DNA of 64,000 nt from Opitutales bacterium. Lineage in GTDB: Bacteria; Verrucomicrobiota; Verrucomicrobiia; Opitutales; UBA953. How positions within the stretch are numbered: position 1 is the first letter of the stretch; each line of letters starts with the position of its first letter. The position numbers and the translations under genes were made by a program. Of this stretch, positions 44,396-50,807 are shown in pieces. Under the pieces are notes generated by a model. That model did no database searches. It saw nothing but the letters and a program-made list of their open reading frames with translations, and was not told where the DNA came from. The stretch is from assembly GCA_017935025.1 (NCBI GenBank), contig JAGBIL010000013.1, positions 24,163 to 88,162 of the forward strand, given 5' to 3'.

Positions 44396-45211
44396 ATGTT
44401 TGTTCCACTGACATTAGGAGATTTGAAATTCGGCATCGACGCGCTGGCGTTTAATTCGCTGAAAAAGACATTTGGCGGCACGCTGTCGCAACAGGCACGC
44501 ATCGGCGGGCAACCCGCCCTGCACTTCACGGGACGCCCGGCGCGCAAGATCTCGCTCGAGGGAACGCTGTTTCCGACGCGCCTTCTCGCCGAGCCGGAAA
44601 CGGCGGACGGCGCGGCAAAAATCGTCGGTCGCTCCGATTTGGAAACACTTCGCGCGATGGCCGAAAGCGGCAAAAGCCGTTGGCTTGTCGCCGGGAACGG
44701 CGACGTTTTCGGGAAGTTTGCGATCGAGAGCCTGAACGAGGACGAATCCGCCTGGCTTGAGGAAGGCACGCCGTTGCGAATCGATTTTACGATTTCGCTC
44801 GTTGAAGATTTGGCGGAGCCGGGCGAGGAAAACGAAAACTCGCTCGCCGTGCTCAAGCTCAACGCCGCCGCACGGGAAGCGCGAGCGAAAAACTTCACGG
44901 AAACGTGGAAGAAATACGAAAACGAAAAAACGGTTCAGACCGTAGAAAGCATTTACGCGGAAACGCCGACGGCGGGCAAGTGGTACCGCACGAAGCAGGG
45001 CGATGTTTTGAGCGTGCTTTGCTCTCAGGCGTATCCGAACGAAGCGGAAAGCGACACGCTTCCCCGCGTCATCGGAGAAAATTCCGCACTCGCAGACACG
45101 CCGCAACCGTTCAACGCGGGAACGGAAATCTTCTTCCCGGCGGAAGCAAACACGCAGTCCACGCTGACGACATCCCTTTTCGAGAGCACGTTTTTGAGCC
45201 GGTTAGTTTGA
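44396..45211 (+). CDS. Fused tail protein gpU-gpX
   Basis: 271 residues. The first 150 match P2 gpU (LTLGDLKFGIDALAFNSLKKTFGGTLSQQARIGGQPALHFTGRPARKISLEGTLFP). After a charged linker (about 150-195) comes a gpX domain: GKWYRTKQGDVLSVLCSQAYPNEAESDTLPRVIGENSALADTPQPFNAGTEIFFP, a LysM-like fold. In P2 these are separate neighbouring genes (U, X), so this is a natural fusion of two tail-completion proteins. Confidence 0.83.
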   Translation: MFVPLTLGDLKFGIDALAFNSLKKTFGGTLSQQARIGGQPALHFTGRPARKISLEGTLFPTRLLAEPETADGAAKIVGRSDLETLRAMAESGKSRWLVAGNGDVFGKFAIESLNEDESAWLEEGTPLRIDFTISLVEDLAEPGEENENSLAVLKLNAAAREARAKNFTETWKKYENEKTVQTVESIYAETPTAGKWYRTKQGDVLSVLCSQAYPNEAESDTLPRVIGENSALADTPQPFNAGTEIFFPAEANTQSTLTTSLFESTFLSRLV

Positions 45212-45214
45212 AGA

Positions 45215-45380
45215 AAGGTGAGAGCTTAAAGAGTAGTGAATAACGAAAAGCTCAAAGCATCAGGCATCAGGCATCGAGCACCAAGCAAAGTGCTAAGCTT
45301 TTTGCTCTTTTGAGCAAAAACTTTGAAGTGAGTGCTTGATATCTAATGTTTGAGGCTTGGCGCTAAAAAAACGAAGTTTT
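45215..45380. repeat. Composite stem-loop repeat (GCATCAG / TTGATAT type)
   Basis: AGAGCTTAAAGAG units, GAATAAC, then GCATCAG, GCATCAG, GCATCGA, GCACCAA, a nested hairpin GCTTTTTGCtcttttGAGCAAAAAC, and right units TTGATAT, CTAATGT, TTGAGGC. Near copy of 37003-37084 with a longer loop. Confidence 0.75.
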
Positions 45381-45389
45381 TCAAAAGTG

Positions 45390-45950
45390 ATGAGAATTGA
45401 TGTCGGTAATCTTTCTTCCGTGCGTGAAATCACGGAGCAAATGGAGTTTCTCGAAGAGGCGGAGCGCAAGAAAGTGCTGCAGGCCTTTCGGCGGGCGCGT
45501 TCCCGCGTGCTTTCGATTTACGGCGCGGACGCGGCGGCGAAACTTGCCGAGGATTTTCGCTTGGAAAAATCGTTTGTGCGAAATTTGCGTTTGTTTCGGA
45601 ATGCGAAGCGCGCACGCGTTTGGGTTGGCGGGAACCGGATGAGCTTAGGACGCTACGAAGACGTTGAGGAAACACCCGGCGGCGTTTCCGTGGGGCGTTT
45701 CGGAGTTATTCCGGGAGCGTTTATTATCAGCGTATCCGGAGTCGATTTGGTGTTTGCTCCGGATACGGTTGCGCTTCCCGGCTGGGCGACATTTTCCGGC
45801 AAGGCATGGAAGCCGCGCAGCGACAAACGCTCGCTCCGAAAAATTGCCGTTCGCGAACCGGAAAACTTTCAAACGCGCTACGCACCGGATGCCGCCGCCG
45901 TTCGCGCGAAGTTTGAAGCGGAATTTCTTAAAAACCTGGAAAAACTATGA
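45390..45950 (+). CDS. Minor tail protein Z-like
   Basis: 186 residues from ATG 45390. IDVGNLSSVREITEQMEFLEEAERKKVLQAFRRARSRVLSIYGADAAAKLAEDFRLEKSFVRNLRLFRNAKRARVWVGGNRMSLGRY and GGVSVGRFGVIPGAFIISV follow the layout of prophage minor tail protein Z (helical N-terminus, positive beta region, GxGVxVxxxxxxxGAF). Implied role: tail tip completion. Overlaps the next gene (ATGA). Confidence 0.7.
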   Translation: MRIDVGNLSSVREITEQMEFLEEAERKKVLQAFRRARSRVLSIYGADAAAKLAEDFRLEKSFVRNLRLFRNAKRARVWVGGNRMSLGRYEDVEETPGGVSVGRFGVIPGAFIISVSGVDLVFAPDTVALPGWATFSGKAWKPRSDKRSLRKIAVREPENFQTRYAPDAAAVRAKFEAEFLKNLEKL

Positions 45951-46483
45951 TTCATTATCCGAATACTTTACCCGTGGACGTCGACGCGTATCACGAAAAC
46001 ATTAAAACCGCGTTGGCGGAGCTTTTCCCGGAAATGCAGACGCTCGGTTACTACGAGCGCATCGACGATTTGCCCGCCGTTCCCGCGCTGATTTTCGGAC
46101 TGACCGAAATCACGCCGGAAGCCGATACGGGAACGGAGCAAGTCGCCGTCGCGTTTCACTGGGACGCCTATTTTCTTGCCGATGCCGTCGATGACGCGAA
46201 CTCCCGCAAGACCGCATTTGCCCTCGCCTCACGGTTGCTCGCATTTCTCAAACCGGGAACGCGTTTCGGCGTTCCCGTGGATTCGCCGAACGTCGAAGGT
46301 GCCTTTCCGGAAACGATTTCTTTCGGCGGAGAAAATGCCGGCGGTTGGAACAATGCAAGCGCGGTAACGTGCGTGCGCGTCAGTTGGACTCAACGCGGAT
46401 TTTTGGGCGAAAACGTGCACGAGGATTGTCCGGAAGACACGCCGATTTTCAAGGAGGGAAGCGGAAAGGAAACTCAAAACTGA
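45947..46483 (+). CDS. Putative tail completion/terminator protein
   Basis: 178 residues. DAYHENIKTALAELFPEMQTLGYYERIDDLPAVPALIFGLTEITPEADTGTEQVAVAFHWDAYFLAD looks like tail-terminator proteins (Mu gp37-like / DUF1834): helix, short strands, VPAxxFxLxE..., then Arg-rich helix RKTAFALASRLLAFLK. Between the gpZ-like and spike genes. Family assignment is tentative. Confidence 0.5.
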   Translation: MIHYPNTLPVDVDAYHENIKTALAELFPEMQTLGYYERIDDLPAVPALIFGLTEITPEADTGTEQVAVAFHWDAYFLADAVDDANSRKTAFALASRLLAFLKPGTRFGVPVDSPNVEGAFPETISFGGENAGGWNNASAVTCVRVSWTQRGFLGENVHEDCPEDTPIFKEGSGKETQN

Positions 46484-46506
46484 TAGCTGATAACGGATAA
46501 GTTTTT

Positions 46507-47196
46507 ATGACGCTCGAAGAAATCATTTTGTCGCTCGCGCAGCGGGTGGAAAAACTGGAACGCGCCAACGCGCAAAAAATCGTTTGGGGGACGGTTGCCG
46601 AAGTCGATTTTGAGGAGGCAAAGGCCCGCGTCGAAATCAGCCCCGGAGTACGGACGCCTCTAATTCCGTGGATTTCGGCGAGAGCCGGAGCAAACATTTC
46701 GTGGAATCCGCCCGAAATCGGCGAGCAGGTTTTGGTGTTTTTGCCGAACGGAGCAGAGTTTTCCGGCGGCGTATTTCTCACGGGAATTTACTCAAAGCAC
46801 TTTCCCGCGCCGGAGAGTAAAAAAGACGTTTCCGCGATGGTGTTTGCCGACGGAGCACGCATCGATTACGACACGGCAACGCACACGCTGAAAGCCGTAT
46901 TACCGAGCGAAAGTGCGGCGGAATTAACGGCAGACAACGTTTCCGCGACGTGCAAAACCGCAACGGTTAAAGCCGACGAAAGCATCACGCTCGACACACC
47001 GGAAACAAGCCTGACCGGGAACGCAAGCATTGCCGGAAATCTGACCGTCGCCGGAAACGTTTCCGTCGGCGTGAACGTTGCCGTCGGAGGGAACGCGACC
47101 ATTACCGGCATTCTCACGCTCGCCGGGATCGTGATGAACACGCACGTTCACGGCATCGGCAGCAATACCGCACCGACAACACCCCCGATGGCGTAG
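46507..47196 (+). CDS. Baseplate spike protein (gpV-like)
   Basis: 229 residues. WGTVAEVDFEEAKARVEISPGVRTPLIPWISARAGANISWNPPEIGEQVLVFLPNGAEFSGGVFLTGIYS is the OB-fold of gpV; a beta-helical repeat follows (GNASIAGNLTVAGNVSVGVNVAVGGNATITG) and the tip MNTHVHGIGSNTAPTTPP has the HxH iron-binding motif of contractile-tail spikes. It punctures the host outer membrane. Confidence 0.92.
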   Translation: MTLEEIILSLAQRVEKLERANAQKIVWGTVAEVDFEEAKARVEISPGVRTPLIPWISARAGANISWNPPEIGEQVLVFLPNGAEFSGGVFLTGIYSKHFPAPESKKDVSAMVFADGARIDYDTATHTLKAVLPSESAAELTADNVSATCKTATVKADESITLDTPETSLTGNASIAGNLTVAGNVSVGVNVAVGGNATITGILTLAGIVMNTHVHGIGSNTAPTTPPMA

Positions 47197-47249
47197 GAGA
47201 GTTGAGAGCTTAAGGCTTAAAGATTAAATTGTTTTCTTTCAAAAAACGA

Positions 47250-47277
47250 TTGACAAGCGGCAAGGTTTTGCTATGAT
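47250..47277 (+). promoter_or_regulatory. Sigma70-type promoter of peptide/RHH cassette 1
   Basis: TTGACA at 47250-47255, 16-nt spacer, TATGAT at 47272-47277: the best consensus promoter in the window. Cassette 2 has TTGACT-17-CATTAT in the equivalent place, with the same 6-nt gap to a CATAATC word. Confidence 0.75.
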
Positions 47278-47283
47278 ATTCAG

Positions 47284-47382
47284 CATAATCAATCGCGGTT
47301 ATGCTCGCGCGGTTGATTGAAACGAAATCGGAGCTGAAACAAAAAACCGCCAACAGCTGGAACTGTTGACGGTTAGAAAGGA
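47284..47382 (+). promoter_or_regulatory. Structured 5' leader of cassette 1
   Basis: CATAATCAATCGCGGTTATG opens the leader, with AATCAA...TTGATT and CGCG...CGCG words inverted. Next comes a 12-bp hairpin, AACCGCCAACAG / CTGTTGACGGTT (47345-47374, one mismatch), then the Shine-Dalgarno AGAAAGGA. The same order is found on the minus strand at 50584-50683. Confidence 0.7.
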
Positions 47383-47391
47383 ATCCCAAGA

Positions 47392-47454
47392 ATGGAATCC
47401 GTGATAGTGGTTCTTATTCTGATTCTCCTTATTTTGGAGTCAATTAAAAAGTAA
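47392..47454 (+). CDS. 20-residue hydrophobic peptide, cassette 1
   Basis: ATG at 47392, TAA at 47452-47454. MESVIVVLILILLILESIKK: a membrane helix with charged ends. AAAGGA lies 9 nt before the ATG. Size and composition recall type I toxins such as Ibs (18-19 residues). A paralogue with the same length, MDCNQLILILILVFLILVSR, is at 50515-50577. The window has no other peptide of this kind that I noticed, and both copies sit behind a promoter, hairpin and Shine-Dalgarno, which makes chance unlikely. Confidence 0.72.
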   Translation: MESVIVVLILILLILESIKK

Positions 47455-47460
47455 GGTAAA

Positions 47461-47484
47461 AGCCCCCGTTGAAATACGGGGGCT
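47461..47484. terminator. Hairpin between peptide and RHH gene, cassette 1
   Basis: AGCCCCCGTtgaaatACGGGGGCT, a perfect 9-bp GC-rich stem without a clear T-run, 6 nt after the peptide stop. Could be an attenuator that reduces read-through into the RHH gene. Cassette 2 has a perfect 9-bp hairpin in the equivalent place. Confidence 0.65.
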
Positions 47485-47523
47485 TCCCCAAGACGGATTC
47501 CGTTTTTGAAAAATCTGACGACT

Positions 47524-47763
47524 ATGAAAATGCACACACCCAAAAATGAACCTTGGAAACATGAGCCGAAAACGGCAGAAACGCGCGCAAAGATGTCTGC
47601 GTCAGCGAGGCGCAACCGCAACGCGGCGAAGCCGGCAGAATTGCGCCGCGTTCAAACAACGGTCGCGCTTTCGCGGGAGGCGTTTGAAAAACTGGAAAAA
47701 CTCGTTGAAGCGACGGGAAAAAGTCGCGGCAAAGTCCTGGATACGCTGATTTTGGCAGCGTAA
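47524..47763 (+). CDS. RHH-like DNA-binding protein, cassette 1
   Basis: 79 residues. N-terminal basic arm with PKTAETRAKMSASARR; C-terminal VQTTVALSREAFEKLEKLVEATGKSRGKVLDTLILAA is a strand-helix-helix as in CopG/MetJ-type repressors. Paralogue of 50212-50448, which shares PKSAETRAKMAAA. Likely the regulator, or antitoxin, of the peptide encoded just upstream. I take ATG 47524; no clear Shine-Dalgarno. Confidence 0.7.
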   Translation: MKMHTPKNEPWKHEPKTAETRAKMSASARRNRNAAKPAELRRVQTTVALSREAFEKLEKLVEATGKSRGKVLDTLILAA

Positions 47764-47764
47764 T

Positions 47765-47806
47765 AAAAACCCGGCTGGAAGTATCAAATTTACCCGCCGG
47801 GTTTTT
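47765..47806. terminator. Bidirectional terminator after cassette 1
   Basis: AAAAACCCGGC ... GCCGGGTTTTT, with T-runs on both strands; serves cassette 1 (plus) and the SDH protease gene (minus), which stops 2 nt further on. Confidence 0.85.
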
Positions 47807-47807
47807 G

Positions 47808-48692
47808 TTAATCTTTTGTTTCCGCTTTAACGAAAAGTCCTATACCTCCCGTGTTCGTGATAATTCTTGAGAATTTTTCTCTTTTAATAAAAAGATTCGC
47901 GGCATGATGGACACTCAAAACGGCATCCTGAAGATCTGCATCATTCTCAATGAGCTCAACGTTCAGACCAGACTTCTTTGCTTCATGCGCGGAAATATGA
48001 CGATCGTGGGACTTTGTTGTGTCGTGTGTAGCAAAAAGATTTTTCACCTGTCCCAAAACCTTCTCTTTGCTACGCACGTTCTTTAGCATTCCTTCACTTA
48101 GCCATTTTGCAGAGACGATTTCGGCAAGCTCTGTCGCCTTTTTGCATTCGCCTAAAAACGTTATAGGATACTTGCTGATAATCGGTTGCCACAAAAGAGC
48201 AAGGTTCGGATTTTTTTCTATGTCCTTTTTCGCAGTTTCAAATTCCTCTGAAACAGCATCTGTCCGGTAGCTACCGATTGCAGGATCAATCGGACCGAGA
48301 CACGAATGCTTACCCATGTAAATTTTTTGGCAAGCCATTGCCAAAAGCGTACCGCAAGACATTGCCATGTGGGGAATATAACACTCGATATTGTTGGCGA
48401 AGACCGATCTGAGATAATTCCCGATTCCTTCCGTCGCAGCAACAGATCCGCCCGGAGTGTGGATGATTATATCCAACCCCTTTTTCTTATCCATCTTGTA
48501 AACCGCCTCCATGAAGCCTTCCATGTCCTGCTCTTGAATACTCACGTTGGCATTTGTAAACAAGAATCCGGAGTAATAGATGATAAGATTGCGCCCGGTC
48601 CGTTCTTGAAATTTCTTCATGTACTTGAACAAAACACTTCCCGGACCTCCGGAAGGGCTCGCCTCTTGCTGAATTTGAAGATTTGAGGGCAT
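47808..48692 (-). CDS. SDH-family Clp-fold serine protease
   Basis: 294 residues of the SppA/ClpP-like SDH (serine dehydrogenase proteinase) family. IIIHTPGGSVAATEGIGNYLRSVFANNIECYIPHMAMSCGTLLAMACQKIYMGKHSCLGPIDPAIGSY carries the nucleophile Ser (MSCGT, where most relatives have SAGT), and the LGPIDP motif; the His of SVHHAANLF or ISAHEAKKSG may complete the site. No signal peptide, so probably cytoplasmic or peripheral. The whole gene lacks the GCGGGAACG motif, unlike its surroundings. Second gene of a two-gene minus-strand operon. Confidence 0.85.
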   Translation of the reverse strand: MPSNLQIQQEASPSGGPGSVLFKYMKKFQERTGRNLIIYYSGFLFTNANVSIQEQDMEGFMEAVYKMDKKKGLDIIIHTPGGSVAATEGIGNYLRSVFANNIECYIPHMAMSCGTLLAMACQKIYMGKHSCLGPIDPAIGSYRTDAVSEEFETAKKDIEKNPNLALLWQPIISKYPITFLGECKKATELAEIVSAKWLSEGMLKNVRSKEKVLGQVKNLFATHDTTKSHDRHISAHEAKKSGLNVELIENDADLQDAVLSVHHAANLFIKREKFSRIITNTGGIGLFVKAETKD

Positions 48693-48698
48693 GGCAAT

Positions 48699-48896
48699 CT
48701 ACTTTGCAATGGAATTACAATACGACCAAGTAGCAACCGTGGGAGTAGCTTCCATCGAACGATAAGCCTCTTCTTTCGGCTGGAATTCCCCGGCAGGCAT
48801 CCGACTTTGCAACTGCATGAGCTCTCCGATTTTTTTCAAGTAATCGGATTGCGGCGAAAGTTTCTGCGGTGTCGTTTTTTTCTTCATAGTTGTCAT
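48699..48896 (-). CDS. Small protein upstream of SDH protease
   Basis: 65 residues from ATG 48896 with GGGAAG as Shine-Dalgarno. MTTMKKKTTPQKLSPQSDYLKKIGELMQL, then MPAGEFQPKEEAYRSMEATPTVATW. No family recognised. Stops 6 nt before the protease start, so the two should be co-translated; it could be the protease's regulator or substrate. The longer ORF to 49259 runs through the promoter and the divergent gene and is not real there. Confidence 0.6.
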   Translation of the reverse strand: MTTMKKKTTPQKLSPQSDYLKKIGELMQLQSRMPAGEFQPKEEAYRSMEATPTVATWSYCNSIAK

Positions 48897-48983
48897 AAGG
48901 GGCACTTCCCATCCAATAATTTTTTGTAAAAAAGCGCAAGAAAACAAAGAAAAACACAAAAAAACGAAAAAAAGTGTTGCGTT

Positions 48984-49015
48984 GTTTAAATCAAAACATA
49001 TCTTTTGAAATAAAC
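48984..49015. promoter_or_regulatory. 13-bp palindrome before the gene at 49017
   Basis: GTTTAAATCAAAA, 6 nt, TTTTGAAATAAAC (11 of 13 positions match). It contains TCAAAACATAT and ATATCTTTTGA, the half-sites of the early-region operator at 19967-19995, in the opposite arrangement. It lies in a divergent promoter and ends 1 nt before the start codon of 49017. Confidence 0.62.
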
Positions 49016-49016
49016 A

Positions 49017-49331
49017 ATGACGACGATGACGGACAACGATCTTGACGCTTTGGCGACAAAACTTGCGGCGATGATTTTGCAAAAACTTCCCGCGACGACG
49101 CCGACGGCGGACGCCTACCCGGAAAAACTTAGCCGCACGCAGGCGGCACGCTTTGTGGGCGGCAAGCCCTTCAAACTCGGCGCACAGGCGAGCGGCACGG
49201 ACCAAACGCTTTTGCGGGAACTGCGCGTGAAGCCGATTTTGGCACGCCACCACTTCCACGGCAGAGAAACCCGTTGCCGGGATTACTTTTCCAAAACCGC
49301 CCTTGCCGCCGCGCTCGCGGCACGTTGCTAA
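49017..49331 (+). CDS. Small basic protein, possible excisionase/HTH regulator
   Basis: 104 residues. LSRTQAARFVGGKPFKLGAQASGTDQTLLRELRVKPILARHHFHGRETRCRDYFSKTALAAALAA has the look of a MerR/excisionase-type DNA-binding domain ('sRtqAArfvG...'), with a helical acidic N-terminus. First gene of the plus-strand regulatory group, behind the palindrome shared with the early promoter. Function inferred only. Confidence 0.5.
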   Translation: MTTMTDNDLDALATKLAAMILQKLPATTPTADAYPEKLSRTQAARFVGGKPFKLGAQASGTDQTLLRELRVKPILARHHFHGRETRCRDYFSKTALAAALAARC

Positions 49332-49353
49332 CCCTCAGAGCATTTTGACGACG

Positions 49354-49467
49354 ATGAAAGAGAAAATTCTGAATGCGGTTTCCGCGCTGATTATCTTCGT
49401 TTTTCTCAGTCTTTTCGGCGCAGCGGGAGGCGCGATTCTCGGGCTGCTCCACTGCTTGAACTCATAA
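49354..49467 (+). CDS. 37-residue single-helix membrane peptide
   Basis: ATG AAA GAG AAA start, TAA at 49465-49467. MKEKILNAVSALIIFVFLSLF continues with a GAAGGAILGLL helix. Too short for standard ORF calling. It lies 22 nt after the previous stop in the same orientation, so is probably translated from that message. Confidence 0.5.
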   Translation: MKEKILNAVSALIIFVFLSLFGAAGGAILGLLHCLNS

Positions 49468-49571
49468 ATTTCAGTCTCGTGCGCACAGCGGGCTCTTCAT
49501 ACACAGGAAACAACAATCCTCCGCTCATTGAAACTTACGGTGTATAGATTGCGCGAACCGTTCTTTTTTTT

Positions 49572-49955
49572 ATGGAAAACGAAAACAACATTTTAAATCC
49601 GGAAAACGCCGTTCCCGCCGACGAAACGGCGTGGACGGTGCTGTGCGAACTCATCGGCGAAGACAAAGCGACGAAATTTTGCCGCGCATTCGTTCGCGGC
49701 CGTAAAGTTCAGATTTCTTCGAGAAAGTTTTTCATGTTTGCCGATGTCATCGGCGCCGTTGCCGCAAAAAAAGTCATCGACACTTTCGACGGGGAGCGCG
49801 TTTGCCTACCTGAAATTCAATTTTCTCCCAAAGACATCCGCGAACGCGATTCCGCAATCCGGCAAGTAAAAGGGAAAGTAACCCAAGAGAAGCTTGCGCA
49901 GATTGCCGGCATTTCAAAACGACAAATTAAACGAATCCAAAATGAACGAGAATGA
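49572..49955 (+). CDS. Mor-like transcription activator
   Basis: 127 residues. An N-terminal region with LCELIGEDKATKFCRAFVRGRKVQI and the repeated IDTFDGERVCLPEI, then RERDSAIRQVKGKVTQEKLAQIAGISKRQIKRIQNE, a C-terminal helix-turn-helix. This is the layout of Mor/C activators of Mu-like phages. Placed before the capsid region, it could turn on late transcription, perhaps at the duplicated elements 28499-28567 and 50741-50807. Homology is by pattern only. Confidence 0.6.
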   Translation: MENENNILNPENAVPADETAWTVLCELIGEDKATKFCRAFVRGRKVQISSRKFFMFADVIGAVAAKKVIDTFDGERVCLPEIQFSPKDIRERDSAIRQVKGKVTQEKLAQIAGISKRQIKRIQNERE

Positions 49956-50151
49956 ATTTGATTTTAACGGAGCGACGTTTGTCGCGGTGAAATCGGCGCT
50001 CGAAGACGGATGCGCCCGCTGTGCATTTCAAGATGCGGATTGCGTAAAACTGCTCGGAGCCGGAAAGATGCCGACCTGTGTTTGGACTGATCGGAGCGAC
50101 CGGCGCAACGTGATTTTTGTCATCAAAGACCGAGATAATCAGGATAGATAA
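49942..50151 (+). CDS. Small Cys-rich phage protein
   Basis: 69 residues starting MNENEFDFNG, overlapping the activator gene by 14 nt. GCARCAFQDADCVKLLGAGKMPTCVW places four Cys in a CxxC-x5-C-x10-C pattern that could bind zinc or an iron-sulfur cluster. C-terminal strand NVIFVIKD. No family recognised. Confidence 0.55.
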   Translation: MNENEFDFNGATFVAVKSALEDGCARCAFQDADCVKLLGAGKMPTCVWTDRSDRRNVIFVIKDRDNQDR

Positions 50152-50178
50152 AAAACGTAAGTCAGAGGTTAAAACCCG

Positions 50179-50212
50179 GCGTTCCCGCAGCGTAGCTACG
50201 GGAACGCTTTTT
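50179..50212. terminator. Bidirectional-type terminator made of inverted GCGTTCCCG motifs
   Basis: GCGTTCCCG ... CGGGAACGC followed by TTTTT on the plus strand. Lies between the convergent activator operon and cassette 2. The stem consists of two facing copies of the window's highly repeated motif, as uptake-sequence terminators do in Neisseria. Confidence 0.8.
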
Positions 50213-50448
50213 CATTCCGGATATTCGCGAATGATACGCTCGAGTATGGCGGTCCGGTTTCCGCCGGCAGCGAGACGCGTGAGTTTTTCGATTACATCGA
50301 CCGCAAGGCGAAGCGACACCATTTTCCGCTCACCGGCTTTCGTTTTCCCGAGACGGTTTTTGTTTCCAAGTTTCGCCGCCGCCATTTTGGCGCGCGTTTC
50401 CGCCGATTTCGGCGCGTGTTTTCCTAAGCTTGAGGTTGCGTTTTCCAT
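50212..50448 (-). CDS. RHH-like DNA-binding protein, cassette 2
   Basis: 78 residues, paralogue of the cassette 1 protein: HAPKSAETRAKMAAAKLGNKNR then KMVSLRLAVDVIEKLTRLAAGGNRTAILERIIREYPE, a strand-helix-helix. Encoded on the minus strand behind its own 20-residue peptide. Ends at the terminator at 50179-50212. Confidence 0.7.
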   Translation of the reverse strand: MENATSSLGKHAPKSAETRAKMAAAKLGNKNRLGKTKAGERKMVSLRLAVDVIEKLTRLAAGGNRTAILERIIREYPE

Positions 50449-50479
50449 GATTGACGAAATTTTATTTTTTTCAGCGAGA

Positions 50480-50501
50480 GCTCGCGGGTTACCCCGCGAG
50501 C
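50480..50501. terminator. Hairpin between peptide and RHH gene, cassette 2
   Basis: GCTCGCGGGttacCCCGCGAGC, a perfect 9-bp stem, 13 nt after the peptide stop on the minus strand. Same place as 47461-47484 in cassette 1. Confidence 0.65.
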
Positions 50502-50514
50502 CGATTCCCGTCTT

Positions 50515-50577
50515 TTACCTTGACACTAAAATCAAGAATACCAGAATGAGAATCAGGATTAGTTGATTGCAATCCAT
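50515..50577 (-). CDS. 20-residue hydrophobic peptide, cassette 2
   Basis: ATG at 50577, TAA at 50515-50517, minus strand. MDCNQLILILILVFLILVSR: a membrane helix of alternating Leu/Ile/Val. AAAAAGGA is 8 nt upstream. Same length and context as the peptide at 47392-47454 but little residue identity beyond hydrophobicity, as expected of type I toxin-like peptides. Confidence 0.72.
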   Translation of the reverse strand: MDCNQLILILILVFLILVSR

Positions 50578-50583
50578 CGCTGA

Positions 50584-50683
50584 ATCCTTTTTAAGTCGCA
50601 AGTGTTTGAGCCACTTGCGGCTTTTGTTTTAGCCCCGGTTTCGTTTTTCATCGATTACGCGGGCATTACCGCAATCGATTATG
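50584..50683 (-). promoter_or_regulatory. Structured 5' leader of cassette 2
   Basis: Read on the minus strand: CATAATCGATTGCGGTAATG, with inverted ATCGATT/AATCGAT words, then a hairpin CGCAAGTG / CACTTGCG (50597-50619), then AAAAAGGA. The first 25 nt align with the leader of cassette 1 with few changes. Confidence 0.7.
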
Positions 50684-50689
50684 TTTAAA

Positions 50690-50718
50690 ATAATGCCGAA
50701 ATTCTTTTGTTTAGTCAA
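50690..50718 (-). promoter_or_regulatory. Sigma70-type promoter of cassette 2
   Basis: On the minus strand TTGACT (50718-50713), 17-nt spacer, CATTAT (50695-50690), then 6 nt to CATAATC, exactly as in cassette 1. Confidence 0.65.
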
Positions 50719-50740
50719 TCAAAAACAATAGAAAAACAGG

Positions 50741-50807
50741 ATTTTTTTTTCAAAAAAAGGAGGGGGACATAGCGTGGCGAGTTTTTTCGGAGCTTTGTTG
50801 TAAAATC
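50741..50807 (+). repeat. Duplicated leader element, copy 2 (upstream of capsid)
   Basis: Near-identical to 28499-28567: T-run/A-run, AAGGAGG at 50757-50763, ACATAGCGTGGCGAGTTTTTTCGG, and a nine-codon ORF. It ends a few bases before the capsid start. Confidence 0.8.
50774..50803 (+). CDS. Nine-residue leader peptide MASFFGALL (candidate)
   Basis: GTG start, nine codons, TAA; AAGGAGG 10 nt before the GTG; 11 nt between the TAA and the capsid ATG, which lacks its own Shine-Dalgarno. Differs from copy 1 by one silent and two amino-acid changes but keeps frame, length and stop. Confidence 0.5.
   Translation: MASFFGALL

Noticed and set aside
37003..47228. CRISPR array as explanation of the intergenic repeats
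   Set aside because: Units are 7 nt, degenerate and without unique 30-nt spacers; no cas genes occur.
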